Source: Saccharofermentans sp. | Lineage (GTDB): Bacteria; Bacillota; Clostridia; Saccharofermentanales; Saccharofermentanaceae | Length of the DNA: 64,000 bases | Assembly: GCA_024403855.1 (NCBI GenBank) | Contig: JAKSRC010000002.1 | Span: 62,001 to 126,000, forward strand | Reading direction: 5' to 3' | In this document: in pieces, positions 28,049 to 36,456 of the stretch | Layout of the letters: the number at the start of each line of letters is the position of its first letter | How positions within the stretch are numbered: the first letter of the stretch is position 1 | The notes under the pieces: generated by a model | Told to the model about the DNA's origin: nothing | Databases searched by the model: none | Seen by the model: only the letters and a program-made list of their open reading frames with translations | Made by a program: the position numbers and the translations under genes

Positions 28049-28914
28049 GGCAACAAAACACCCATCTTTGAGACAGGAAGCATTAATTCCTCTGCATCAA
28101 CTTTGCCTCCGGGGAGAGCAAGTTTGAAAATCTGACCGGAAGCCTGAGCTGTAATTCCGGTTGCATAAGAACTTGCGATGAAAAACAAAGGATCATCAGA
28201 TATAAGATTCGAACACAATTTGACAAGATCATAGAAGGAATCTTCAAGTTTCCAAAGTTCTCCGGAAGGTCCTCTGCCGTAAGACGGAGGATCCATGATG
28301 ATACCGTCATATTTACGGCCTCTTCTTATCTCACGTTCAACGAATTTCATGCAATCTTCAGCTATAAATCTGACATAACGGTCCTCAAGACCAGATTCTT
28401 TAATGTTTTCCTTAGCCCTGGCAATCATGCCCTTCGATGCATCAACATGAACAACTTCATCAGCACCATGAGCTGCACAGGCGAGTGTCTGAGCACCCGT
28501 ATAAGCAAACATATTCAGAATCTTAATATCTTTCTTACCGGAAGCTTTTGCCTTCTCGATAAGTTCACCGCAAAAGTCCCAGTTAGAAGCCTGTTCAGGG
28601 AAAAGGCCTGTATGCTTGAAGGCAGTAGGTTCAACGATAAATGTGAGTTTTTTACCAAGTGAATCGTAATCGACCTTCCATGTAGAAGGAAAGCTCTTAA
28701 GCTTGGTCCAGGCTCCTCCACCCTTATCGCTTCTTGTATAGAAAGCATGTGGCTTTTCCAGAGCGTCCATAGAGACTTCCCTGCCGTCTTTGATAACCGG
28801 CCAGACCGCCTGAGGATCAGGGCGTCTTAAAACGACATTTCCCCAACGCTCATACTTCTCGCCTCCACCGCAATAGAGCAATTCATAATCTTTCCAGTTG
28901 CCTGATATGAACAT
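28015..28914 (-). CDS. Class I SAM-dependent methyltransferase, RlmI-like
   Basis: A 299-aa enzyme with the Rossmann SAM motif ILNMFAYTGAQTLACAA, then VVHVDASKGMIARAKEN, and the catalytic-loop motif MDPPSYGRG. This pattern matches the RlmI/RlmK rRNA methyltransferase group, but the N-terminal PUA domain of RlmI is missing, so the exact target base is open. The ATG lies 1 nt after the upstream lipoprotein stop (TAATATG) and its end overlaps the pseudouridine synthase, suggesting a small RNA-modification pair. Confidence 0.8.
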   Translation of the reverse strand: MFISGNWKDYELLYCGGGEKYERWGNVVLRRPDPQAVWPVIKDGREVSMDALEKPHAFYTRSDKGGGAWTKLKSFPSTWKVDYDSLGKKLTFIVEPTAFKHTGLFPEQASNWDFCGELIEKAKASGKKDIKILNMFAYTGAQTLACAAHGADEVVHVDASKGMIARAKENIKESGLEDRYVRFIAEDCMKFVEREIRRGRKYDGIIMDPPSYGRGPSGELWKLEDSFYDLVKLCSNLISDDPLFFIASSYATGITAQASGQIFKLALPGGKVDAEELMLPVSKMGVLLPCGQTARWTAK

Positions 28915-28915
28915 A

Positions 28916-29491
28916 TTAAATGACCTTCAAATTTGTTGTAGTAGCAATTTCCTTGCCTTCGAAAAGAAGACTTATCTTATATTCTCCTGGCTCGAAAGTA
29001 CCTAGGCCTTCTAAGCCAGCCGAAAAATCCACTTCACAGGTTACATTATCATACATATTCACTGTTTTTGTAAGGACTACTTCATCGCCTTTATAAAGCT
29101 TGGCATCAAAAGATGCATAAAGCGGCTCTGAAAAATAGAAAACACCCTTAACGGCAAAAGCTTTTTCTGTCGCTATATTATTAATCTTGGCAGGATTACT
29201 GGTCTCCACGTCATACCAGACTGAATGAATATATATGCTTTTCAAATAATCGTAAGTAAGCGTCTTTGTCTCATAAGTAGCATCATCATAAGATCCTGTA
29301 GGCTCTAATGACTCAAATGTCTCACTTGTTTGTGATGTTTCTGTATAAGCAGTTTCTGATTCAGTTACAGAATTATATGCCTCATAAATATCCTCAATAA
29401 GAGAATCACAGGAAGTCATAGATGCAAGAATCAAAAGCGAAAAAACAGCCACTATGATTCTTTTAGCAACATGTAACTGGCCTAAAGACAT
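28916..29491 (-). CDS. Short lipoprotein related to the middle domain of the two upstream lipoproteins
   Basis: A secreted lipoprotein of 191 aa. From the ATG at 29491 (GAGG about 9 nt upstream) it has a signal peptide ending in a lipobox (LASMTSC, Cys28), a Ser/Thr/Glu-rich linker and a beta-rich domain. That domain (DEVVLTKTVNMYDNVTCEVD, then FEPGEYKISLLFEG) resembles the central region of the 453-aa proteins upstream. The frame is open to 29530, but that start overlaps the neighbour. I do not recognise a named family or function. It lies in tandem with its relatives and directly before the methyltransferase. Confidence 0.75.
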   Translation of the reverse strand: MSLGQLHVAKRIIVAVFSLLILASMTSCDSLIEDIYEAYNSVTESETAYTETSQTSETFESLEPTGSYDDATYETKTLTYDYLKSIYIHSVWYDVETSNPAKINNIATEKAFAVKGVFYFSEPLYASFDAKLYKGDEVVLTKTVNMYDNVTCEVDFSAGLEGLGTFEPGEYKISLLFEGKEIATTTNLKVI

Positions 29492-29510
29492 GACACTAAT
29501 CCTCAAAAAA

Positions 29511-30872
29511 TTAATTACTCTTAATTTCACTACTTGCTTCTTTTACAACAATACAAGCAGCCGTAAAGATAATGTGTTTCTTAGCTTTATCCGCATATAC
29601 AACGACGCCATAGAATCCAGGTTCGAATTTATCAGATGTGTAATCAAGATCGTAGCAAGCCTGGTCATCATAGACTGTAGGAATACAATCTGAAGAAAAG
29701 ACCGGTTCAGTCTTTGAAATGTCTTTAAAATTTGAATCCTTACAGTAATAGTAGTCGTAATAAAGCTTAGTATCGCTTGTTTTATCAACTGAAAGCGAGA
29801 AACCGATGGTTTTTGTATCTGAACCAAAAGCACTCTTACCTACAGAAGTACTGTCGTAATCCCACCAGCCAGACTTATCAGTATAAGCATTGGCAAGCAT
29901 ATCACTGTCCTTTATGTCAAAGACAAGGTTAGAAAGGTAAAAATCTTTTTTAAGATCTTTAAAAGTAACTACTTCCTTTGCGACCTCTTCTGTAACTACA
30001 TTGCACTCGATAACAGCAAGTTCTTCGCAATATTCGTCATTGATAATAAATTTGTATGCACCATCAACTAAGAATTCATCTTCATTAAAAGCTGTCTCAT
30101 CTGCATTCTTCAGGTTGAAAATCAGTTCAGCACCGGATTCTTCTATTCTGATAACCTCTGATTTATATAAAAGTTCGTCATCTCTTAACACTTCGTATGT
30201 CACGCCCGGAACAAATCTCAAGGCAGAAAGCTTGTCGTTAAAATGAACATTTACCTTAAGTTCTTTAATATTCTTATAAGCCTCTTCAGCTTCGACAGCC
30301 CAGAAAGCACCTACAAAATAATCAGAAAGCTTTCCACTCATTATCTTATGATCTTCAGATGTATAAGCATAAACACTTTCTAAAGCTTCCTTGGGATTTG
30401 TAATCTTCTTTGCCTCACCATTAAGATCAACAACAAGTTTTACAGTGACGATTTTCTTCGGAGATTCTGATATAGCCTGCAAAAATTCATCGGGATTCAG
30501 GTCATCAGCAAGATTCTCCTGTGAACAATCAACCATAGACCATGATGTGTATACAGTAGCAATTCCTGCTTTTTTATCGTATACAGGCTCCTGAACAGTA
30601 TAAGTAATTGTATTCTTTACTGCTTCAAGATATTTAATCTCAGTCTGGTTAAGATCAACAGGGCTGATAATTCTATCAATTTCAGCCTCAGTAATAGAAT
30701 CTGCATCAAAATAAGATATCAGCTTAGTTGAATCTCCTTCACGTAAATCCGCACAAAAGGCTTCACTAATGGAAGTAGCTTCACTAATGTCGTTATTCTG
30801 ATTGCAAGCTGCCAAAGGTAACATCAGGCAAACAATCAAAAAAGCAGCAACCGATTTCTTTATATTAAGCAT
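29511..30872 (-). CDS. Lipoprotein of unknown function, paralog A (453 aa)
   Basis: A signal peptide with lipobox LPLAAC (Cys23) anchors this protein outside the membrane. An N-terminal helical segment (~35-90) is followed by a mixed region, a beta-sandwich-like middle (~200-300) and a C-terminal beta domain (~345-445: TIGFSLSVDKTSDTKLYY, then FEPGFYGVVVYADK). It matches the neighbouring 453-aa lipoprotein along its length, most clearly in the C-terminal domain. No enzymatic motif is visible; ligand binding or sensing is only a guess. An inverted repeat at 30896-30923 separates it from its paralog. Confidence 0.8.
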   Translation of the reverse strand: MLNIKKSVAAFLIVCLMLPLAACNQNNDISEATSISEAFCADLREGDSTKLISYFDADSITEAEIDRIISPVDLNQTEIKYLEAVKNTITYTVQEPVYDKKAGIATVYTSWSMVDCSQENLADDLNPDEFLQAISESPKKIVTVKLVVDLNGEAKKITNPKEALESVYAYTSEDHKIMSGKLSDYFVGAFWAVEAEEAYKNIKELKVNVHFNDKLSALRFVPGVTYEVLRDDELLYKSEVIRIEESGAELIFNLKNADETAFNEDEFLVDGAYKFIINDEYCEELAVIECNVVTEEVAKEVVTFKDLKKDFYLSNLVFDIKDSDMLANAYTDKSGWWDYDSTSVGKSAFGSDTKTIGFSLSVDKTSDTKLYYDYYYCKDSNFKDISKTEPVFSSDCIPTVYDDQACYDLDYTSDKFEPGFYGVVVYADKAKKHIIFTAACIVVKEASSEIKSN

Positions 30873-30895
30873 TAATTATATGTCCCCCACAATAA

Positions 30896-30923
30896 GTGGC
30901 GCCTTCTATTAAGAAGACGCCAC
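30896..30923 (-). terminator. Hairpin between the lipoprotein paralogs, weak or partial terminator
   Basis: A 12-bp stem (30896-30907 with 30912-30923, loop ATTA) with one C-A mismatch on plus that is G-U in minus RNA. On the minus strand it is followed only by TTATTG, so it may attenuate rather than stop transcription. A T-run sits on the plus-strand side. Confidence 0.55.
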
Positions 30924-30969
30924 CTTTTTGCTTATTATATCAAAAACCTTACAGATAGAATTAGGCAGA

Positions 30970-32331
30970 TTATTGTGAAATGAAGCCGATTGCAACGCAG
31001 ATCATTTCATTTGTTCCGGCTTTGAATACTACACATACATAACAACCGGGCTTTGCCTCAGGGAGCTTGTACTCGAAATCGTAGAAGATACCATCTGTGA
31101 ACTGCTTAGGAGCAGCGCTTCCGGAGTATACAGGATTCTTTAAAGCTTCATTGAGGGAATCCTTATCAGTCTTCTCTGTGAAGTAATACTTATAATCTAC
31201 TTTCTCCATGTTAACGTCATTAACCTGAAGTGAGAATACAATTGACTTAGCATCTGTTGTGTAAGTGTTAGCATTCTTCAATGTCTTATTAACATTAATC
31301 CAACCGCCAAGGAGAACGTGCTGTCTGAATACTGTATCTCTGAAGTTATAGTACTCACCTTCACCCTTAAGCTTGCTTCCATTACCATTAGAAGTTGTAG
31401 TAGGCTGCTTAACTGTCTTCTCAACTGTGATTGAATCAGAATCGATCAACTCATCGCCGAACTCGCCCTTCATATAGAGAGCTACCTCATATGTTCCGGC
31501 CTCAAGGTAATCATTCTTGCCAAGACCAAGCTGTTCATTTGTAACCTTGCAGGTAATGATTGTTGACTCACCGAAAAGAACATCTTCACCTGTATATACA
31601 ACAGTTCCATCCTTGGAAAGTGTGAAGAAAACCTTTACGTCCTTATCCTTATAATCAGTAACAGCTGAATCAAAATAGTAGCTATATTCAATAAGGATCG
31701 TATCTACATACTTGCCATCATTAGCAAGCCAGAATGCGCTCATATCCTGATCAATAAAGCCATAAATCATGCTGGAAGTAAGTGCAAGGTCAATAATCTC
31801 ATTTCTGTAATCGAAAATCTTCATGAACTTCTTGCTTCCAACATTGTCAGCCTTCCATTCCTTACCATCCTTCTTGAATTCAGCAGTAAATGTGATTTCC
31901 TTTGTGTCAGCCTTAGCAACCGCATCTGTCAAATCCTCTATCTTTGTATAGGTATCTGACAAAACGGATTCATAGTCAGCCATTGTAATTACGATATCAA
32001 CGGAAGCTTCACCCTTCTTGGATTCGAATGATTCCTCATCAACAGAGAATTCCATAGTCTTCTCTACTGCTTCGAAAAATGCAATCTCATCATCAGAATT
32101 AATATCTGTAGAAAGACGATCTGTTACTGCAGTTGCTTCTTTGCTGTCTTCATCAAGATCAGTCAAATCGAGAATTGCAGAAGCGTCAGCAGAAATAATA
32201 CTTTCACCGAGTTCGTTTGCTGCTTCCAAAACAGCTTTCTTACCCCCAAAATCCATACATCCGGCAAAACCAAACATAATTGCTCCGGTAAGTGCCAGTG
32301 ATGTAACCTTCTTCATAAAAGTCTTGTTCAC
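30970..32331 (-). CDS. Lipoprotein of unknown function, paralog B (453 aa)
   Basis: Exactly as long as its neighbour and with the same layout: signal peptide with lipobox GFAGC (Cys25), an N-terminal helical segment, a beta-rich middle (DVLFGESTIITCKVTN, then LEAGTYEVALYMKG), a Thr/Asn/Gly-rich linker near 310-325, and a C-terminal beta domain (SIVFSLQVNDVNMEKVDYKY, then PGCYVCVVFKAG). The start is GTG at 32331, with AGGAGAG upstream; the next ATG is too far from it. First gene of the run, with its own promoter (32363-32391), divergent from the two-component system. Function unknown. Confidence 0.82.
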   Translation of the reverse strand: MNKTFMKKVTSLALTGAIMFGFAGCMDFGGKKAVLEAANELGESIISADASAILDLTDLDEDSKEATAVTDRLSTDINSDDEIAFFEAVEKTMEFSVDEESFESKKGEASVDIVITMADYESVLSDTYTKIEDLTDAVAKADTKEITFTAEFKKDGKEWKADNVGSKKFMKIFDYRNEIIDLALTSSMIYGFIDQDMSAFWLANDGKYVDTILIEYSYYFDSAVTDYKDKDVKVFFTLSKDGTVVYTGEDVLFGESTIITCKVTNEQLGLGKNDYLEAGTYEVALYMKGEFGDELIDSDSITVEKTVKQPTTTSNGNGSKLKGEGEYYNFRDTVFRQHVLLGGWINVNKTLKNANTYTTDAKSIVFSLQVNDVNMEKVDYKYYFTEKTDKDSLNEALKNPVYSGSAAPKQFTDGIFYDFEYKLPEAKPGCYVCVVFKAGTNEMICVAIGFISQ

Positions 32332-32362
32332 GGTTATTACTCTCCTATTAAGATATACTCAA

Positions 32363-32391
32363 ATTGTATATTTAATGTATTTTGTTGACAA
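32363..32391 (-). promoter_or_regulatory. Promoter of the lipoprotein run
   Basis: On the minus strand TTGTCA (32386-32391), exactly 17 nt, then TACAAT (32363-32368). Transcription would start near 32356, 25 nt before the GTG start. The palindrome at 32402-32417 lies 10 bp upstream of the -35 box. Confidence 0.65.
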
Positions 32392-32401
32392 ATTTAAAAA
32401 A

Positions 32402-32417
32402 CATACAAATTTGTATG
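32402..32417. promoter_or_regulatory. Perfect 16-bp palindrome, candidate operator between divergent genes
   Basis: CATACAAATTTGTATG is a perfect palindrome in the intergenic region. It is just upstream of the lipoprotein promoter and overlaps the likely -35 zone of the two-component genes (TTGTAT 32411-32416, 18 nt, TAATAT; or the TATAAT at 32438-32443). Its position would let one bound protein control both directions. Confidence 0.5.
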
Positions 32418-32466
32418 CACTTTTTCCATAACAATAATATAATATTTCTAAATACAGGGGGTATAT

Positions 32467-33153
32467 ATGGCAGCTGCACCTATTATTTTAATTTGCGATG
32501 ACGATCCGGTTGTACACGAATCATTAGCATTGTATCTCGATAATGACAATTTCACCCATTCTGATGCTTATGATGGCAGAGAATCTTTAGAGATGGCTCA
32601 GGCTACAAAGCCCGATCTTATTCTTTTAGACGTTATGATGCCTGAGATGAATGGTCTTGATGTATGCCGCGAGATCAGAAAGACTATGGCTACCCCCATC
32701 ATCATGCTTACTGCCAAGGGTGAAGAGATTGATAAAATCGTAGGCCTTGAGCTTGGTGCTGATGACTATATTGTAAAGCCCTTCTCTCCGCGTGAAGTAA
32801 TTGCGAGAGTTAAAGCTGTATTAAGAAGATTCGGCGATACACCCAAGCCTTCTTCACTCCTTACATTTGAAGGTCTTGAGATTAATCTTAACAACTATTC
32901 CGTCAGATCCAATGGCGAAGGTGTTCCCTGTACACCTAAGGAAGTCGAGATTCTTTATCTTCTGGCATCTCACCCCGGACAGGTTTTCGGACGCGAACAG
33001 ATTCTTGAATCCGTATGGGGCATCGATTTTAACGGCGATTCCAGAACAGTAGATACCCACATTAAGAGAATCAGACAGAAGATTACTTACGATAATGCAC
33101 CCTGGTCTATCCAGACTATTTACGGTATCGGCTACAAATTCGAGGTATCATAA
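32467..33153 (+). CDS. OmpR/PhoB-family response regulator
   Basis: A 228-aa DNA-binding regulator. The receiver domain has DDD (11-13), the phospho-acceptor Asp55 in LILLDVMMPEMNG and KPFSPRE; a winged-helix output domain follows (TPKEVEILYLLASHPGQVF, DSRTVDTHIKRIRQKI, TIYGIGYKFE). An AGGGGG ribosome binding site precedes the ATG. The stop adjoins the kinase start directly (TAAATG), so the pair is translated together. It is one of few plus-strand genes, divergent from the lipoproteins, which are natural candidate targets. Confidence 0.95.
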   Translation: MAAAPIILICDDDPVVHESLALYLDNDNFTHSDAYDGRESLEMAQATKPDLILLDVMMPEMNGLDVCREIRKTMATPIIMLTAKGEEIDKIVGLELGADDYIVKPFSPREVIARVKAVLRRFGDTPKPSSLLTFEGLEINLNNYSVRSNGEGVPCTPKEVEILYLLASHPGQVFGREQILESVWGIDFNGDSRTVDTHIKRIRQKITYDNAPWSIQTIYGIGYKFEVS

Positions 33154-34959
33154 ATGTTTCAGAGCACGCTTCTCAAGCGAACAATGTCTCTTGTCGTTTT
33201 GTCGCTCCTGGCGTCTGCTATTCTTGCGACAATCGCTTTCGTAGCTGCCGGAAACCGTCAGACACTTTCTCTGGAAGTTGATAATGCAATCAAACAGGAT
33301 GCTGAATTTCAGGTTATTTTTAATACTCACCCTGAATATCTCGAAAATGATGACTTGAGGCATTTCTTCTTTGACTCAAGTTATGCGACCGGTCACGACT
33401 ACTATCTTACGAACTCGTCCGGTCAAATAATCAATGCAACAAAACACGAGAACAGAACTCTTGATGATAACGATTCAGTGAGACTGGTCCCTATCTTAGA
33501 TAAAATTGACTACGAGGATTATAACAATCTCGGTTTCGCGTTTGACGAAAATTCTAAGTCCGGCTATACCATTTTTATTTCAAAGTCACCTCTGACTCTT
33601 TCAGGAAAAGACTACTACCTCTATTCCCTTACATACCTTAACGGTTATCAGGGACTTAATGAGAAATATCTTAATATCCTTCTCCTTTCTACTCTTATGG
33701 CTGCATGTGCAATGCTCGTTCCTGCATACGCTTTCGTCAGCAGAATGGTATTACCTCTTCAGAAAATTAATGAAGTTGCTATGGAATACGGTAAAGGAAA
33801 CTTCAATATCAGAGCTGATGAATCACACAAAGGTGAAATTGGTGAGCTTGGACAATCATTTAACTTCCTGGCTGACAGACTCTCGAAATCCATTAAAGAC
33901 CTCACCGCTGAACGTAACCAGCTTCAGGATATTTTCGATGTAATTTCCGATGGTATCGTTGTTGTAGACAACAGATGCGTTCCTGTAACAACTAATAAAG
34001 CTATTCATAAGCTTTTCGAGCGTGCCGAAAAGAACAATATGTTCACTGAAAGACTCCAGCTTATTCCTTTCGATGACGTTTGGTCTGATTTCGAAGATTG
34101 CATCAAATCTGGCGAGACAAAGACAAGACAGATCGACAACAGAGATTATGCATATCAGTGCACCATAATCCCTAAATACGATTCAGCAGACAGCACTAAA
34201 GTAATCGGAGCTACAGGATTCTTCCGTGATATTTTCGAAGAACAGAAAAATGAGCGTTTCCGTCAGGATTACGTCGCAAACATCTCACACGAACTTCGCA
34301 CACCTCTTCAGACATTGAGAGGCCTCATTGAGCCTTTGTCTGACGGTATGGTCAAAAAAGAAGAAGATCGTCAGCGTTACTATCAGATTATTCTCAACGA
34401 GACAATGAGACTTTCAAGACTCATCGACGACATGTTAGAGCTTTCAAAACTTCAGTCCAGAACTCTTGCGTTCAAGACATTCCCCTTTAATCTTAATAAC
34501 CTTATTTCCAATATCGAGATAAGATTTAAGCCCGTAATGCGCGAAGCAGGAATCAAGTTCTCCATACAGAACAACTATGGCGATCTTCCTACAGTAATGG
34601 GCAATCCCGACCGTGTTGAACAGATTCTCGTAATTCTTCTCGACAATGCGAAAAAATATACTCCTTCCGGTAAGAGCATCACAATTCTTACTGACTATAT
34701 TGAGACGGAAAAGAAGGTTTATATTTCGGTAGCTGATACCGGCCAAGGTATTCACGAATACGATATTGGTCATATTTTCGACCGATTCTTCAAAGCTGAC
34801 AGAGCGCGTGGCAAAAAGGGTTCCGGCTTAGGTCTCTCCATTGCAAAAGAGCTTCTTACATACATGGGTGAAACAATCACCGTTAATAGCAAATATGAAG
34901 AAGGCGCTACATTTACATTTACTTTAACTAAAGCTGAGGTTCCTGATGTCTGGGACTGA
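33154..34959 (+). CDS. Sensor histidine kinase, PhoR/WalK-like architecture
   Basis: A 601-aa membrane kinase. Helix 1 (~11-32) and helix 2 (~174-197) flank an extracellular sensor of about 140 residues. A HAMP domain (~198-250) and a PAS-like domain (~255-360) follow, then the phospho-accepting His379 in NISHELRTPLQT, and an ATPase domain with N498 (LLDNAKKY), DTGQGI (528-533) and GSGLGLSIAKE. The partner of the preceding regulator. The signal is unknown. Its end overlaps the downstream pseudouridine synthase by 14 nt. Confidence 0.95.
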   Translation: MFQSTLLKRTMSLVVLSLLASAILATIAFVAAGNRQTLSLEVDNAIKQDAEFQVIFNTHPEYLENDDLRHFFFDSSYATGHDYYLTNSSGQIINATKHENRTLDDNDSVRLVPILDKIDYEDYNNLGFAFDENSKSGYTIFISKSPLTLSGKDYYLYSLTYLNGYQGLNEKYLNILLLSTLMAACAMLVPAYAFVSRMVLPLQKINEVAMEYGKGNFNIRADESHKGEIGELGQSFNFLADRLSKSIKDLTAERNQLQDIFDVISDGIVVVDNRCVPVTTNKAIHKLFERAEKNNMFTERLQLIPFDDVWSDFEDCIKSGETKTRQIDNRDYAYQCTIIPKYDSADSTKVIGATGFFRDIFEEQKNERFRQDYVANISHELRTPLQTLRGLIEPLSDGMVKKEEDRQRYYQIILNETMRLSRLIDDMLELSKLQSRTLAFKTFPFNLNNLISNIEIRFKPVMREAGIKFSIQNNYGDLPTVMGNPDRVEQILVILLDNAKKYTPSGKSITILTDYIETEKKVYISVADTGQGIHEYDIGHIFDRFFKADRARGKKGSGLGLSIAKELLTYMGETITVNSKYEEGATFTFTLTKAEVPDVWD

Positions 34960-35662
34960 TAATGAGAGCGTTAGGCTTAATAAATACATCTCATCGTCTG
35001 GACATTGCTCAAGACGCGAAGCTGACACCCTTATTGAAAATGGTAAAGTAACCATTAATGGGCAGGTTGCAGTTCAGGGGTCAAAAGTATTACCCGGCGA
35101 CGTGGTAGTTGTTAACGGCGTAAAAATCACACCGGATGACAACATGATCTATATAGCTTTCAATAAGCCTTTAGGAATTACCTGCACGACCGACAGAAGA
35201 GATCCTTCAAACATCATCGATTACATAGGTATGGATGATCGAATCTTCCCAATTGGTCGACTTGATAAGAACTCTTCCGGACTGATCCTTCTTACCAATG
35301 ACGGTTCAATTGTGAATAAGCTTCTCAGGGCCGAAAACGGACACGAAAAGGAATATCTCGTCACGGTAAATCGCCCATACGATAAAGAATTCGTTAGGCA
35401 TATGGAAACAGGAGTTCCTGTATTAGGACAATTGACTCTTCCCTGCAAAGTCAGACCTTCAGGTGAAAAGACATTTAAGATTACTCTTCACCAGGGATTA
35501 AATCGTCAGATAAGACGCATGTGCGAATACTTGGGATATAGAGTTATAAAGCTGAAACGTATTCGTTTTATGAATATTCTTTTAGGTGATTTGGAAACCG
35601 GAAAATGGCGTTATCTCACCGAATCTGAAAAGCACGAATTACTTAAGGATGTAACAAAATAA
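34946..35662 (+). CDS. RsuA/RluB/RluF-family pseudouridine synthase
   Basis: A 238-aa rRNA pseudouridine synthase with an N-terminal S4 RNA-binding domain (RLNKYISSSGHCSRREAD) and the RsuA-type catalytic motif IGRLDKNSSGLILLTND, followed by GLNRQIRRMCEYLGY and LKRIRFMNI. This pattern is closest to RluF-like enzymes. The start is inside the kinase gene, with TGAGG upstream, so its synthesis is tied to the signalling operon. No clear plus-strand terminator follows; the hairpin at 35661-35686 fits minus transcripts better. Confidence 0.9.
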   Translation: MSGTDNESVRLNKYISSSGHCSRREADTLIENGKVTINGQVAVQGSKVLPGDVVVVNGVKITPDDNMIYIAFNKPLGITCTTDRRDPSNIIDYIGMDDRIFPIGRLDKNSSGLILLTNDGSIVNKLLRAENGHEKEYLVTVNRPYDKEFVRHMETGVPVLGQLTLPCKVRPSGEKTFKITLHQGLNRQIRRMCEYLGYRVIKLKRIRFMNILLGDLETGKWRYLTESEKHELLKDVTK

Positions 35663-35686
35663 GGCTGCCTCAAATGAGACAGCCTT
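35661..35686 (-). terminator. Hairpin between convergent genes, terminator of the valS transcript
   Basis: A 12-bp stem (35661-35672 with 35675-35686). The single mismatch is C-A in plus RNA but G-U in minus RNA, and ATTTTG follows on minus. It may act on both transcripts, since TTTATT follows on plus. Confidence 0.7.
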
Positions 35687-35713
35687 TATTAATCAATAGA
35701 TTTTGCAGTTAGT

Positions 35714-36442
35714 TTACTCAGCAGAATCGTCCTTGGATTCTTCGGAAGCTTTTAAAGCCTCTTCAGCTTTCTTCTTAGCTTCTGCCTCTTCTTCAGCCTT
35801 CTTCTCTGCCTTTGTTTCTTCAATTACAGCATCGATATCGGTTGAACCTGTGTCAGCAGCATCCTTTTCATAGTAAAACTTGATCTTATCCTTGCTGTCG
35901 CGAGCACCATAAGCTTCAGCAATCTCAAAGCACTCAGCTCTAAGCTGCTTGAAATCTTCAACTGATTCAAGATCAGAAGAAGAAGTCTGATAACAAGCAT
36001 CTTCGAAAACATCATCGAGAACAAGATAGTATGTAGAATCCTTCTTGAAATTCTTATCAATAAGAGCTTCTGCCTGATCAGGAGTACCATCTCTGCCGTC
36101 AAAATTCTCGAAAGGAATTACGATCTTGCTGAAACGATATCTAAGAACAACATTCTTCTCGTTATAGTCAACTGCAACTCTGAACTTTGCAATAAGGAAA
36201 GACTGTGCAAAAACGAGAATGCTAACGATCGTGCTTATAGCACCAACTACAAGCAAAGCAAGCTTTGCAATATTGTCCGATACCTTAAGAATACCGATAA
36301 GCACCAAAAATACGCCAATTACAAAGAAGATAGCAGAAAGAATTCTGTTCCTGTTAATCTTTGACGCATTTGCAGGATAGCAATGTACGCCTTCTTTAGG
36401 AAGCTTTTCAATTAATTCTTTGTTCTCGAGTTCGTTAGCCAT
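35714..36442 (-). CDS. Hypothetical membrane protein with charged C-terminal tail
   Basis: A 242-aa protein I do not recognise. Two hydrophobic helices (~34-53 and ~60-83) form a hairpin; a soluble beta-rich region follows (VAVDYNEKNVVLRYRFSKIV, YYLVLDDVFED), and the last ~45 residues are a Lys/Glu/Ala-rich helix, probably coiled. No signal peptide or catalytic motif is seen. It begins 14 nt after valS and is last in that transcript. Confidence 0.65.
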   Translation of the reverse strand: MANELENKELIEKLPKEGVHCYPANASKINRNRILSAIFFVIGVFLVLIGILKVSDNIAKLALLVVGAISTIVSILVFAQSFLIAKFRVAVDYNEKNVVLRYRFSKIVIPFENFDGRDGTPDQAEALIDKNFKKDSTYYLVLDDVFEDACYQTSSSDLESVEDFKQLRAECFEIAEAYGARDSKDKIKFYYEKDAADTGSTDIDAVIEETKAEKKAEEEAEAKKKAEEALKASEESKDDSAE

Positions 36443-36456
36443 AAATGCCTCCTTTA

